A stretch of DNA of 64,000 nt from Acetobacterium wieringae (GTDB lineage: Bacteria; Bacillota; Clostridia; Eubacteriales; Eubacteriaceae), in the NCBI RefSeq assembly GCF_001766835.1, contig NZ_LKEU01000035.1, forward strand, positions 148,276-212,275. The letters are read 5' to 3'. The position numbers and the translations under genes were made by a program. Positions 26,375-35,858 of this stretch are shown one piece after another (position 1 is the first letter of the stretch; each line of letters begins with the position of its first letter). The notes beneath the pieces were generated by a model. It saw only the letters and a program-made list of their open reading frames with translations. It made no database searches and was not told the DNA's origin.

Positions 26375-28431
26375 AAATCATTCAGAACCTTGTCGTTGTC
26401 TTTGTAATTCTGACAATCGCCCTTATTATTATACCACTGCCGCCATTTATTCTGGATTTTATGTTTATTTTAAACATATCCATATCCCTGATTATTCTCT
26501 TAACAACCATGTATATAAAAGGGCCCTTGGACTTTTCGATCTTTCCATCGCTGCTCCTTATTACAACGCTGTTGCGACTGGCCCTCAACATTTCCTCAAC
26601 CCGATTGATTCTTTCAAACGGCGGAGAAGCTGGGAAAATCATTGAAACCTTTGGTTCATTTGTTTTGGGCGGTAATGCCGTTGTCGGTTTTATCGTCTTT
26701 ATTATCATTGTTATTGTCCAGTTTATCGTAATTACCAAGGGGGCTGAGCGAATTTCTGAAGTATCGGCCCGATTTACGCTGGATGCCATGCCCGGAAAGC
26801 AGATGTCCATTGATGCCGATCTTAGTTCCGGGGCAATTACCGATGCCGAAGCCAAAGAAAGGCGACAGAAAATTCAAACCGAAGCCGAGTTTTATGGTTC
26901 TATGGATGGGGCTACCAAGCTGGTTAAAGGCGATGCGGTCGCTTCAATGATTATTGCGGTCGTCAATCTCGTCGGTGGAATGATTATCGGGATGGTTCAG
27001 GGATCCATGCCCCTTGAAGAAGTGGTTTCGGTTTATACCATTGCCACCGTTGGGGATGGTCTGGTCAGCCAGGTACCGGCACTGATGATTTCAGTGGCTA
27101 CCGCCATGATTGTGACCCGGGCCGCTTCGGAAAACAACCTGAATGTGGATGTCAAGAACCAGTTTTTATCTCAACCCCAGGTTTTGGTCATTGCCGGGAT
27201 TGGTATTGCGGCCCTGGCTTTTATTCCCGGCGCACCAGCATTTCAAATCCTGCTGTTAGCGGTCATGCTTAGCGGATTTGGTTTACTGATAATCCGTCGC
27301 TCCAATGTCAAAGTGGTGGTGGATGAGGTTGAGCAGATGACCCAGCTGATTCAGGAAGAAAGCAGTGAAGTTGATTTTTACCGTAACATCGATAATGTTT
27401 ATAATATAATCGGGGTGGAACCGATTGAAATGGAGTTTGGTTACTCCCTTTTGCCGATGGTGGATGAAGGCAGCTCCGGGAATTTTATCGATCGGATCGT
27501 TATTTTTAGAAAACAATTTGCGATGGACATGGGCGTGGTTATTCCCACTGTTCGATTAAGAGATAATGGACTCATTAACCCCAACCAGTATATAATTAAG
27601 ATTAAAGGCGAAGAAATTGCCAAGGGCGAAGTTCTGGTCGGCTATTATCTGGCCCTTGATCCGACCAACACCAGTGAACCCATTGATGGGATTGAAACCA
27701 TTGAGCCAGCTTACGGCATTAAGGGAAAATGGATCACTGAAAATGAGAAAGAATTGGCTGAGGTTTACGGCTATACGGTTATTGATGCCCTTTCTGTGAT
27801 TGTTACCCACATGTCTGAGGTTATCAAGAAGCATATGCATGAATTGCTGAGTCGTCAGGACATCAATACGCTGCTGGAAAACGTCTCAAAAGCCAACCCG
27901 GCCATTGTCGATGATGTCATTCCCAATATTATTTCGATAGCTGATTTCCAGAAAATTCTGATCAACCTCTTAAATGAAGGAATCCCCATCCGGGATATGG
28001 AGAGCATCCTGGAAACCCTGGGAGATCATGGTACCAGTATCAAGGATACGGACATGCTGACAGAATATGTCAGACAGAAACTCAAACGAACCATCACTAG
28101 AAAATACACCGATGGCAATAGCATCAAGGTTATTGCGCTGGATCAGGAAATTGAGAACATCATCCTCAATTCGGCGAAGAAAAACGAGCATGGCACCTAT
28201 CTGGCCATCGACCCTCAGGTGGTGCAAACTATTGTCGAAAAGGTAACCGAGCAAATTGAAAAACTCAAGGAAATCATTGATCATTCGATTATTCTCACTT
28301 CCCCAATTGTGCGTATTTATTTTAAGCGATTAATTGAACAATTTATGGCAGACCTAACCGTCCTATCCTTTAATGAAATAGATACCAATATTCAGATTCA
28401 GGTGATCGGTATGATAAAGTTGGAAAACTAA
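26371..28431 (+). CDS. flhA: Flagellar export protein FlhA
   Basis: Largest export-gate component. The first ~310 residues hold about eight transmembrane helices, with the FHIPEP signature region RFTLDAMPGKQMSIDADL (about residues 133-150). The rest is the cytoplasmic ring domain that docks chaperone-substrate complexes. The 686 aa are standard. flhF and flhG, which usually follow flhA in Firmicutes, are absent; fliA comes next. Confidence 0.97.
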   Translation: MKIIQNLVVVFVILTIALIIIPLPPFILDFMFILNISISLIILLTTMYIKGPLDFSIFPSLLLITTLLRLALNISSTRLILSNGGEAGKIIETFGSFVLGGNAVVGFIVFIIIVIVQFIVITKGAERISEVSARFTLDAMPGKQMSIDADLSSGAITDAEAKERRQKIQTEAEFYGSMDGATKLVKGDAVASMIIAVVNLVGGMIIGMVQGSMPLEEVVSVYTIATVGDGLVSQVPALMISVATAMIVTRAASENNLNVDVKNQFLSQPQVLVIAGIGIAALAFIPGAPAFQILLLAVMLSGFGLLIIRRSNVKVVVDEVEQMTQLIQEESSEVDFYRNIDNVYNIIGVEPIEMEFGYSLLPMVDEGSSGNFIDRIVIFRKQFAMDMGVVIPTVRLRDNGLINPNQYIIKIKGEEIAKGEVLVGYYLALDPTNTSEPIDGIETIEPAYGIKGKWITENEKELAEVYGYTVIDALSVIVTHMSEVIKKHMHELLSRQDINTLLENVSKANPAIVDDVIPNIISIADFQKILINLLNEGIPIRDMESILETLGDHGTSIKDTDMLTEYVRQKLKRTITRKYTDGNSIKVIALDQEIENIILNSAKKNEHGTYLAIDPQVVQTIVEKVTEQIEKLKEIIDHSIILTSPIVRIYFKRLIEQFMADLTVLSFNEIDTNIQIQVIGMIKLEN

Positions 28432-28467
28432 TCAACGCAAATCCTTCTAAAAATAAGGAGTGTCAGA

Positions 28468-29331
28468 ATGAATGTTGCAGAAATAAATAGCGAAAAAAAT
28501 GAACTAAGTGATAATGTATCGGAAGAACAGGCAGTCGATCAGATGCTTGAGCAGTCAGTGGAGACACCAGTGACAGAAAAGCTTGTCGATGAGAAGACGA
28601 TGGCACTCTGGCAACTCTATAAAGAACAGCGCACGACTGAGATCCGGAACGAAATCGTTCTGCAATATACCGGTCTGGTTAAGAAAATTGTGTTAAGATT
28701 TAAGGGTAGTTACAACAATTTCGGACAGCTGGACGATATGGTTAACCAGGGGATGATTGTCCTGATTGATGCCGTTGAAAAGTTCGACCCTGAGATGGGG
28801 AATAAATTTGAAACTTTTGCTACCTTAAAAATCAGAGGAGCAGTGATTGATTTTATGCGTAAGCAGGATTGGGTCCCCCGCAGCCAGCGGAGTCTTTCAA
28901 AAGTGCTGGAAGAAACCTACGGCGAATTGTATGCCGCCCTGGAAAGAGAACCCAGTGAAGCAGAAATTGCCGCCAAAATGGGAATATCGGAGGCTAATCT
29001 CCAGAAGATTTTACAGCAGCGACATAATTCCATTGTTTTATCGTACGAAGAAGCCATAAACGAAAAAATGATGGAAGTTTCTCCGCTGATTACCGAAGAG
29101 CGAGCGGATGACTCACCGGAATCCACCATCTTGTTTGATGAACTGAAAATGAAGTTGGGAGAAGCCCTTGACCAGTTAAAGGAAAAAGAGCGGCTGGTGG
29201 TTTCGCTTTATTATTATGAAAACTTAAAACTCAAAGAAATCGCCGAGGTGCTGGGCGTAACAGAGTCCCGAGTGTCTCAGATTCACTCCCAGGCGATGAT
29301 AAAAATGAGAAACCGTTTAAAAAACTATTAA
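28468..29331 (+). CDS. fliA: Flagellar sigma factor sigma-28 (FliA/SigD)
   Basis: Alternative sigma factor for late flagellar genes. Region 2 (MVNQGMIVLIDAVEKFDPEMGNKFETFATLKIRGAVIDFMRKQDW split over about residues 91-130), region 3 and region 4 (LKEKERLVVSLYYYENLKLKEIA then VTESRVSQIHSQAM) are recognisable. The N-terminal ~45 residues are acidic and longer than usual. The 287 aa product would read the TAAA-N15-GCCGATAT-like promoters before flgM and flagellin. AAGGAG precedes the ATG. Confidence 0.94.
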   Translation: MNVAEINSEKNELSDNVSEEQAVDQMLEQSVETPVTEKLVDEKTMALWQLYKEQRTTEIRNEIVLQYTGLVKKIVLRFKGSYNNFGQLDDMVNQGMIVLIDAVEKFDPEMGNKFETFATLKIRGAVIDFMRKQDWVPRSQRSLSKVLEETYGELYAALEREPSEAEIAAKMGISEANLQKILQQRHNSIVLSYEEAINEKMMEVSPLITEERADDSPESTILFDELKMKLGEALDQLKEKERLVVSLYYYENLKLKEIAEVLGVTESRVSQIHSQAMIKMRNRLKNY

Positions 29332-29362
29332 ATTAAAGAATTATTAATTAGGAGGTATTATA

Positions 29363-30124
29363 ATGGACAGAGGATCCTATTCAGCCGCAGCTGGGATGTT
29401 ATCCGGACAGCGAGCCATTAATGTCGTGGCTCAGAACGTTGCCAACGTTAGTACGGCCGGCTACAAAAACCAGTCAACAATACAGGCAACCTTTGCCGAA
29501 TACATGGCCTCACGGATGAGCACTGATCCCCAAATTGCTCAGGCTGACATTGGCCCCGGTGCCTACATTACAATTAATGATGCGCAGTACATTGATTTTA
29601 CACAGGGTGGTTTTGAGAAAACCAACCGGTCGGTGGATATGGCCATTCAAGGTCAGGGGTTTTTCGTCATCCAGAATCCAAATTTTGGACAGGTATTGAC
29701 TCGGAATGGTCAATTTGAATTGGATCAACAGGGCTTTTTAACGCTCCCAGGGGTTGGTCAGGTTTTAAACACAGCCGGTCAGCCGATTCAACTGGCTGGC
29801 AGTGATTTCAAGGTGAAAACGGACGGCACCATTGTTCAAAATGGTGCAGAAGTAACCCGGATCAATATCTCAACGGTGGCTAACGCTGCCGATTTAACCC
29901 CGGTCGGAGAAGGGTATTTTCAGAGTGCCACCGGCTTTCAATTAGCTCCGGCGGGAACCTTCAACCTGTTTCAGGAGATGATTGAACGATCAAATGTTGA
30001 TATGACCGAAGAGATGAGTGACATGATTGCCAAACAGAATAATTTTACATCGTGCACACAGATGTTAAAAATATTCGACAAGATCAGTGAAATTGCCTCC
30101 AATACCATTGGTAGGGTTGGCTAA
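29363..30124 (+). CDS. Flagellar basal-body rod protein, FlgF/FlgG family (first copy)
   Basis: Rod or hook-proximal axial protein. The N-terminal motif is SYSAAAGMLSGQRAINVVAQNVANVSTAGYK (about residues 4-34, given here as the family pattern), the central IQGQGFFVIQ is typical, and the C-terminal helix is MTEEMSDMIAKQNNFTSCTQMLK. At 253 aa it resembles the FlhO/FlhP pair of Bacillus as well as FlgF/FlgG; I cannot separate these. AGGAGGT precedes the ATG. Confidence 0.88.
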   Translation: MDRGSYSAAAGMLSGQRAINVVAQNVANVSTAGYKNQSTIQATFAEYMASRMSTDPQIAQADIGPGAYITINDAQYIDFTQGGFEKTNRSVDMAIQGQGFFVIQNPNFGQVLTRNGQFELDQQGFLTLPGVGQVLNTAGQPIQLAGSDFKVKTDGTIVQNGAEVTRINISTVANAADLTPVGEGYFQSATGFQLAPAGTFNLFQEMIERSNVDMTEEMSDMIAKQNNFTSCTQMLKIFDKISEIASNTIGRVG

Positions 30125-30183
30125 TAGCGGGATCGCAGTATTTCGGATAACTAATACCGGAACGAAAAAGGAGAAAAACGAGC

Positions 30184-30885
30184 ATGATTAGAGGATTTTA
30201 TGCAGCAAAAACGGGCCTGATCAGCCAGCAAAATACCTTAAATGTAATTGGAAATAACGTGGCTAATATTAATACCCTGGGCTTTAAACCTCAGGTGGTG
30301 GCTTTTGCATCGCTCTTATATGAAAACATCAACGGTGGAGCCGGTGCTGACATCAGTACGGGACACGGTGCCAAAGTACAGAAAATCGGGATTGATTTTA
30401 CCCAGGGGGAACTGGAACCCACCCGAAGAGAGATGGACTGTGCCATCCAAGGTGACGGCTTTTTCGGAATTCTTAATCGGGAAACAAATGTCGTTACCTA
30501 TACCCGGGATGGCGTCTTTCACGCCAGCGTCGAAGGTGATCAAAAATATCTGGTGGATATCAGCGGTAACTATGTCTTGGGGAAAGACAACAACCGAATC
30601 AATATCACTGCTGGCTATGATAGTGAATTAATCGGTGTTTTTTCATTTCCTAATCGCTATGGTCTGGAATTGTTAGGTGCCAACCAATTTGCACCAACGG
30701 CCGATTCGGGCGCCGCTCAGTTAGACAACGTCAGCATTATCAGAACCGGCTATATTGAATCGTCAGCGACCGATTCAGCTTCGGAAATGGTTAAAGTACT
30801 TCAGGCCAACAGTGCTTTTTCGTTCAATTCACGAATCATTCAATCCACGGATGACATGGAAAAGACGGTAAATCAACTTAGATAA
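30184..30885 (+). CDS. Flagellar basal-body rod protein, FlgF/FlgG family (second copy)
   Basis: A paralogue of the preceding gene, 233 aa, with FYAAKTGLISQQNTLNVIGNN and VANINTLGFKPQ at the N-terminus, IQGDGFFGIL centrally and a C-terminal helix ending VLQANSAFSFNSRIIQSTDDM. The pair probably forms successive axial segments. AAAGGAG precedes the ATG. Confidence 0.88.
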   Translation: MIRGFYAAKTGLISQQNTLNVIGNNVANINTLGFKPQVVAFASLLYENINGGAGADISTGHGAKVQKIGIDFTQGELEPTRREMDCAIQGDGFFGILNRETNVVTYTRDGVFHASVEGDQKYLVDISGNYVLGKDNNRINITAGYDSELIGVFSFPNRYGLELLGANQFAPTADSGAAQLDNVSIIRTGYIESSATDSASEMVKVLQANSAFSFNSRIIQSTDDMEKTVNQLR

Positions 30886-30929
30886 ATAAGATGAAATAAA
30901 GAAAAAGCGTAGGGAAAAGGGGATGGATT

Positions 30930-32369
30930 ATGTGTGAGGAGAATGCCAAAACAGAACATGCAGCCTTGATTGAAGTCAGTGTCAGTGATGATAAAAAACA
31001 GGCTTTTATCAAACTGGAGAAACAGGAAGAAGGCAACACCGTTTTTACCAGAGAAGAGTTACTGGCCGCTCTGGCTGAGAACCAGATTGTCCACGGGATT
31101 ATCGAAAGTGCGGTGGAAAAGCTGGCCCAGCGACCGATCTACAAAATTCGGATCAAGGTCGCCGAAGCGACTGACCCGATTGATGGGAATGATGGGGTCG
31201 TCAAACTGCTGGTAAAAAAAGACGCTGATTATAAACCGGAATACAGCGAAGATGAAACCATTGATTATAAAAATCTTAATTATTTTCAGATGGTAAAAAA
31301 GGGGCAGGTTTTATGCGAGATTACCAAAGAAACTCCGGGAATTGACGGGATAGACCTTTATGGACAGGTGATTCCGGCCCACAAAGGCAGAAAGCCCCAG
31401 ATACCAGCTGGCAAAAATACCAGCCTGACTGCCGATGAATCCAAACTGCTGGCAGACTGTGACGGTATTATCAAATTTATCAATACCATTAATATTGATG
31501 AGATGATGCACATTCGTAAGAATATCGACTTTTCCACCGGCAACATTAATTTCCCTGGAGACGTGACCATTGATGGGGATGTCAGCAGCGGCTTTTCGGT
31601 GAAAGCCGGGGGTAATCTGATCATTAAAGGGGTCGTTGAAGATGCTAAAATCGAGGCTGCCGGGAATGTGGTCATTGCCAAGGGTATCTATGGTGGAAGC
31701 TCCGGAGATGTGATCGTCGGTCAGGATCTCCGCTGCAATTACATCGAAAATGCTGTTTTGCACGTTGACGGTGATATTACCGTGGATTATATTATTGATG
31801 GCAAAATCACCTGTAATGGTAATATTTATCTATCTGGCAGTAAAGAACTGGTGGTTGGTGGTGAAATACAATTGTTGGGTGAGCTGGTCGCCAGGGATAT
31901 TGGAAATGATCGGGAATATCCCACGATTATTCGGATTCTGGGAGAAAAAATCATTGATCAGGATGAAATCGACCGATTAAGCGCAAAGGCGGCAGAAGTC
32001 CGGCAGCAGCTGGCGGATAGCGGCGAAAAAGAAGCCCAGGTAACGGCGCTGTTGCTGGCTCAGGAAAAGAAGGACATGCTCAGTCGTAAACACGACAGCC
32101 CCGCCATGGAACAGATCGCCACTCTGAAAAAACAGATTGACCGACAGTTACTGAATCTGAAAAAAGAAATAGCTGAAATAGAAGATGCCATTATTTATGT
32201 CAAAAAAAGAGCCAGTGTCTCTTATTACGGATCAGTTTCAGCAAAACGAAAACTCTACCGGGGCACCCGGATTTATTTTGGCGAAATGCCCTTTTCATTC
32301 GAATTCGACAGCCTGGATCACTGCAAAATATATTGGGACAACGATACGATTATAAACGGAATGCTGTAA
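30930..32369 (+). CDS. FapA family protein (DUF342)
   Basis: A 479-residue protein of the DUF342/FapA family. The N-terminal part is mixed (PIDGNDG segment near residue 90). A middle right-handed beta-helix-like stretch follows (GDVTIDGDVSSGFSVKAGG, then NLIIKGVVEDAKIEAAGNV), then a coiled-coil region (about 350-420) and a beta tail. FapA-like proteins recur in flagellar and polar-morphogenesis loci, but the biochemical role is poorly known. GGGGATGG precedes the ATG. Confidence 0.82.
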   Translation: MCEENAKTEHAALIEVSVSDDKKQAFIKLEKQEEGNTVFTREELLAALAENQIVHGIIESAVEKLAQRPIYKIRIKVAEATDPIDGNDGVVKLLVKKDADYKPEYSEDETIDYKNLNYFQMVKKGQVLCEITKETPGIDGIDLYGQVIPAHKGRKPQIPAGKNTSLTADESKLLADCDGIIKFINTINIDEMMHIRKNIDFSTGNINFPGDVTIDGDVSSGFSVKAGGNLIIKGVVEDAKIEAAGNVVIAKGIYGGSSGDVIVGQDLRCNYIENAVLHVDGDITVDYIIDGKITCNGNIYLSGSKELVVGGEIQLLGELVARDIGNDREYPTIIRILGEKIIDQDEIDRLSAKAAEVRQQLADSGEKEAQVTALLLAQEKKDMLSRKHDSPAMEQIATLKKQIDRQLLNLKKEIAEIEDAIIYVKKRASVSYYGSVSAKRKLYRGTRIYFGEMPFSFEFDSLDHCKIYWDNDTIINGML

Positions 32370-32406
32370 TAAAGAGAAAAATGATTGAGGAGAAAGAGGT
32401 ATAAAT

Positions 32407-33024
32407 TTGTTCGAGAACTATGATGAACTGAATGAAATGCAAATTGATATGCTCCGGGAGATCGGTAATATCGGGGCTGGCAATGCGGCCACAGCGCTGG
32501 CCACAATCCTGGATGAAAAGGTGGACATGAGTGTTCCCTCGGTTCGGATCACCGGTTTTGATGAGGCAGTTGCCAATCTGGGCGGGGCCGAAACCATGAC
32601 AGTAGCGGTGCTGGTCAATTTCAGCGGCGACGCTCACGGGATGATTATGTTTTTACTTAACGTGGAAGATGCAAAAAGTATTATGGACATTCTGGTGGGT
32701 GAAGATGATGGCGAAGAAGGACTCAGCGAAATGAAGATTTCCGGCATCAAAGAAATTGGAAATATTCTGGCTTCATCCTATGTCAATGCCATTTCGGCCT
32801 TAACTGGGCTGACCATTGAGGTATCCGTTCCCTATGTGGCCATCGACATGGTCGGGGCTCTGATGAGTGTGCCGATTATTGAATTTGGTGCAATTGGTGA
32901 CAAATTAATGTTTATTGAAGAAAATTTCCTGGGCGAAACCAACGATTTAAAGAGCAACATGATTATGTTTGCCGAGATCAATACATTAAAAACGATTATG
33001 CAAAAACTAGGGCTGGAAATATGA
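32407..33024 (+). CDS. cheC: CheY-P phosphatase CheC
   Basis: Chemotaxis adaptation protein that dephosphorylates CheY-P and partners CheD. Both active-site ExxN motifs are visible (LREIGNIGAGNAATAL and IKEIGNILASSYVNA). It uses a TTG start (32407) with AGGT about 6 nt upstream in an A/T leader. The 205 aa are standard. The stop overlaps cheD by 4 nt, fitting their stable complex. Confidence 0.95.
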   Translation: MFENYDELNEMQIDMLREIGNIGAGNAATALATILDEKVDMSVPSVRITGFDEAVANLGGAETMTVAVLVNFSGDAHGMIMFLLNVEDAKSIMDILVGEDDGEEGLSEMKISGIKEIGNILASSYVNAISALTGLTIEVSVPYVAIDMVGALMSVPIIEFGAIGDKLMFIEENFLGETNDLKSNMIMFAEINTLKTIMQKLGLEI

Positions 33025-33509
33025 GTCAGGCAATTGTAATTGGAATATCGGATTATAAATTAGCCAAAGGCCCGGAAGTATTGGTCACCTATGCTTTGGG
33101 TTCCTGTGTGGGCGTATGTTTGTATGACAAAGTCACAAAGGTTGGCGGTTTATCGCATATTATGCTACCGGACAGTACTAATTTTTCAAATAAGGACATC
33201 AATCGCAAAAAATTTGCAGATACTGCCATTGTGGATCTGGTAGACGAGATGAAACGAGCCGGATGCGGCAATAACCGCATCGTTGCAAAAATTGCTGGTG
33301 GAGCCCAAATGTTTGAGGTTCAGCCTGGCAGCAAGCTGGGCGCCATCGGGGAGCGCAATATTCTTTGCGTCAAGCAGGTATTAAGCCAACTACGGATTCC
33401 CATTCTGGCCGAAGATACGGGACTAAATTTTGGACGAACCCAATATTTTGATCTGGCTACGGGAATTATGAAGATACAGTCTCTGAATCGCCGGATTGAG
33501 GAATTTTAA
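33021..33509 (+). CDS. cheD: Chemoreceptor glutamine deamidase CheD
   Basis: Deamidates glutamines on chemoreceptors and binds CheC. The catalytic Cys lies in ALGSCVGVCLYD and the His in GLSHIMLP; KIAGGAQMF and GERN are also conserved. The 162 aa are normal. It overlaps cheC by 4 nt and is followed by a 339-nt gap. Confidence 0.96.
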   Translation: MSQAIVIGISDYKLAKGPEVLVTYALGSCVGVCLYDKVTKVGGLSHIMLPDSTNFSNKDINRKKFADTAIVDLVDEMKRAGCGNNRIVAKIAGGAQMFEVQPGSKLGAIGERNILCVKQVLSQLRIPILAEDTGLNFGRTQYFDLATGIMKIQSLNRRIEEF

Positions 33510-33538
33510 AGCTAGTTCAGTTGAATATAGTATTATTT

Positions 33539-33564
33539 CGTAGGGGCGATCCGAGATCGCCCGC
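33539..33564. repeat. REP-like palindromic repeat (copy 1)
   Basis: GTAGGGGCGATC-CGA-GATCGCCC forms a hairpin and recurs at 35489-35513 and 35636-35661. The surrounding 33565-33848 holds a possible cheW promoter (TATAAT at 33798-33803, weak -35) and otherwise no gene. Confidence 0.75.
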
Positions 33565-33848
33565 ACACTACTTGAATAATTCGATTAGTTCAATTTTCAA
33601 GATCCTTTAATTGATTAATGTGGTTATAATTAAGATAACTAATTATTTGTTGAACACGTTGTGCTCAGCATTTTTTTGAATATAAATTTACACATCATTC
33701 ACAGTAAGTTTAAACGCTATTAATCAGGGTAAAAAGAGAACAAGAATTTTGTTAAAGAGATGAATAAATTAGGGTGTACCTTTTTCGGCGTTTCAAGTAT
33801 AATGGTTACAATGAAAACTTTAAAAAATATTTGAAGAGGAGATTTATA

Positions 33849-34352
33849 ATGGCAGAAAATGTTGTAGATAATTACAATCTGGAAGAAGATACTCAGCACG
33901 GTAGATTTCTAACCTTTTCCTTAGAAGATGAAGTATTTGGCATTGAAATAAAATATGTAACTGAAATCATTGGAATGCAGTCGATTACCAAGGTTCCGGA
34001 GGTACCGACCTACATTAAAGGGATCATCAATCTGCGGGGAAAAATTATTCCGGTGCTTGATGTCCGTCTGCAGTTTGGCAAAGAACCGGTGGACTATAAT
34101 GACCGTACCTGTATTGTGGTTATTGATATTGAAGCGGTTTCGGTGGGCCTGATTGTCGATAACGTGGAAGAGGTTCTGACCATTGACGATGAAGAAATTG
34201 CGCCACCGCCATCCAACAAAACCGGCTTTGAAAATCGCTTTATGAAAGGGATTGGTAAAGCTGGTGGCAAGGTTCAATTATTGCTGGATTGTGAACGCCT
34301 GCTGAAGAATGAAGAAATCGAAGTGATTGAAGAATTGCTTGAAGAAAAATAA
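33849..34352 (+). CDS. cheW: Chemotaxis coupling protein CheW
   Basis: Links chemoreceptors to CheA. The SH3-like repeats are evident: FLTFSLEDEVFGIEIKYVTEII, VPEVPTYIKGIINLRGKIIPVLDV (typical NLRG.IIPV) and VGLIVDNVEEVLTI. The ATG at 33849 follows GAGGAG; the in-frame upstream extension to 33774 is not supported. The 167 aa are normal. cheB follows 14 nt later; no cheA is in the window. Confidence 0.95.
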   Translation: MAENVVDNYNLEEDTQHGRFLTFSLEDEVFGIEIKYVTEIIGMQSITKVPEVPTYIKGIINLRGKIIPVLDVRLQFGKEPVDYNDRTCIVVIDIEAVSVGLIVDNVEEVLTIDDEEIAPPPSNKTGFENRFMKGIGKAGGKVQLLLDCERLLKNEEIEVIEELLEEK

Positions 34353-34366
34353 GTGGAGGATCCGTG

Positions 34367-35398
34367 ATGAGACTTAAGCAAAGAATTAAGGTGCTGATCG
34401 TAGACGATTCCCTGGTCTTTCGTGAGTCTTTATCAAGGGAAATATCGAAAGATCCTGACATTGAAGTCGTTGGAACGGCAACTGACCCCTACATGGCCAG
34501 AGATTTGATCATTAAACTAAAGCCCGACGTCTTAACCCTGGACGTTGAAATGCCCAAAATGAATGGCATTGAATTCTTAAAAAAACTGATGCCGCAGTAT
34601 CCCTTGCCAGTCATTGTCGTCAGCTCGGTTTCCAAAAACGTTCTCGATGCTTTAGACGCCGGAGCCGTGGAATTTGTCACCAAACCCAATGTCACCCGCC
34701 CCGGGGGGATGGCATCTTTTGTTAATGAACTGATTATCAAAATAAAAATTGCCTCCACCGCCAAGGTTGGCAATCGCAAAAGCGACTATACACCAAGCCG
34801 AACGGTAACCAATCAGGGCATTGATACGATGAGTAAGATCATTGCCATTGGTGCCTCCACTGGCGGAACCGATGCGATCCATACGGTAATCTCCAGTTTG
34901 CCCCGGGATATGCCTCCGATTATCATTGTCCAACATATGCCCCCGGTGTTTACTAAACTCTATGCCGAGCGTCTGAATAACACCTGCGAACTGGAAGTTA
35001 AAGAAGCCGAGGACGGCGATGCCTTAAGGCCCGGCCGGGTTCTGATTGCCCCCGGTAATTTCCAGATGCGTCTGGCCAAACGGGGTACCGGTTACATTGT
35101 TAAATGCACCCAGGAAGAAAAAGTCAGTGGACATTGTCCCTCGGTTGATGTTCTTTTCGATTCAGTGGCGGCTGTGGCCGGGAGACAGTCGGTGGGTGTT
35201 ATTCTCACAGGTATGGGCCGGGACGGCGCAAATGGTCTCCTGAAGATGAAAAAAACCGGAGCCTACACCATCGGTCAGGACGAAAAATCTTCGGTAGTCT
35301 ACGGTATGCCGATGGTGGCCTATAACATCGGTGCTGTTGACAAACAATTGCCACTTGATCGCATTGCCGACGAAATTATCCGATTTTTGTCGAAATAA
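34367..35398 (+). CDS. cheB: Chemotaxis methylesterase CheB
   Basis: Response-regulator methylesterase that removes methyl groups from chemoreceptors. The N-terminal receiver has D13-D14 and phospho-acceptor D59 (LTLDVEMPKMNG). The C-terminal esterase shows the catalytic Ser (IGASTGGTDA), His (QHMPPVFT) and Asp (GMGRDGANG). The ATG at 34367 is 7 nt after GGAGG; a GTG one codon earlier is possible. The 343 aa are standard. Confidence 0.96.
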   Translation: MRLKQRIKVLIVDDSLVFRESLSREISKDPDIEVVGTATDPYMARDLIIKLKPDVLTLDVEMPKMNGIEFLKKLMPQYPLPVIVVSSVSKNVLDALDAGAVEFVTKPNVTRPGGMASFVNELIIKIKIASTAKVGNRKSDYTPSRTVTNQGIDTMSKIIAIGASTGGTDAIHTVISSLPRDMPPIIIVQHMPPVFTKLYAERLNNTCELEVKEAEDGDALRPGRVLIAPGNFQMRLAKRGTGYIVKCTQEEKVSGHCPSVDVLFDSVAAVAGRQSVGVILTGMGRDGANGLLKMKKTGAYTIGQDEKSSVVYGMPMVAYNIGAVDKQLPLDRIADEIIRFLSK

Positions 35399-35414
35399 GG
35401 CCGATGCTGGTAAC

Positions 35415-35661
35415 GGGCGAACACGGTTCGCCCCTAGGAACTAAAAAATACCAACGCAATAATAAAAAACCAACGTAATGCATCATCCCGTAGGGGCGAT
35501 CCGAGATCGCCCACAACGTCGATGTCAAATCGAATGTTAATCAAAAAATCATGCCGTTGCCCGGGCGGGTACTACCCGCCCCTACGAACCAAAACCACCA
35601 GTGCAATAATAAAAAACCAACGTAACACTTCATCCCGTAGGGGCGATCCGAGATCGCCCGC
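35415..35661. repeat. Cluster of four REP-like hairpins with interspersed direct repeats
   Basis: Hairpins at 35415-35437 (reverse orientation), 35489-35513, 35562-35586 (reverse) and 35636-35661 share the ends CGTAGGGGCG / CGCCC but have different stem cores (GATC/GATC, GAAC/GTTC-like, GGTAGTACC). A 23-nt direct repeat (starting GCAATAATAAAAAACC) precedes copies two and four at 35456 and 35603, so the array looks like two tandem units of about 147 bp. No coding sequence is visible in 35399-35858. Confidence 0.8.
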
Positions 35662-35678
35662 CATACCCCGCACCTAAT

Positions 35679-35720
35679 AATCCAGACACCAATACCTTAC
35701 GAGGCTGTCTGGATTTTTTT
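35679..35720 (+). terminator. Terminator after the cheW-cheB repeats
   Basis: AATCCAGACA (35679-35688) pairs with TGTCTGGATT (35706-35715), followed by TTTTT. It separates the cheWB unit from flgM. Confidence 0.8.
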
Positions 35721-35755
35721 CTTCATCCCGCCATCATTATTTTTCTTTCTTTTGC

Positions 35756-35782
35756 TAAAGTTTTCTTTTATAATGACGATAA
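35756..35782 (+). promoter_or_regulatory. Sigma-28-type promoter of flgM operon
   Basis: TAAA (35756-35759), a 15-nt spacer and GACGATAA (35775-35782), one mismatch from the GCCGATAA consensus. It lies about 75 nt before the flgM start. Confidence 0.72.
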
Positions 35783-35858
35783 GTATAACAAGCAGAAATA
35801 TCACCAAAATTCAGACAAATTTTAACAAAATAGATTATCCTATAAAGGAGGTAAAGTC

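Noticed and set aside
31311..31763. 150-aa minus-strand open frame inside the FapA-like gene
   Set aside because: Antisense to a beta-helix repeat region; no start signals.
33539..35661. CRISPR array
   Set aside because: Repeats are short palindromes with irregular spacing, both orientations and variable cores, without regular spacers or cas genes.
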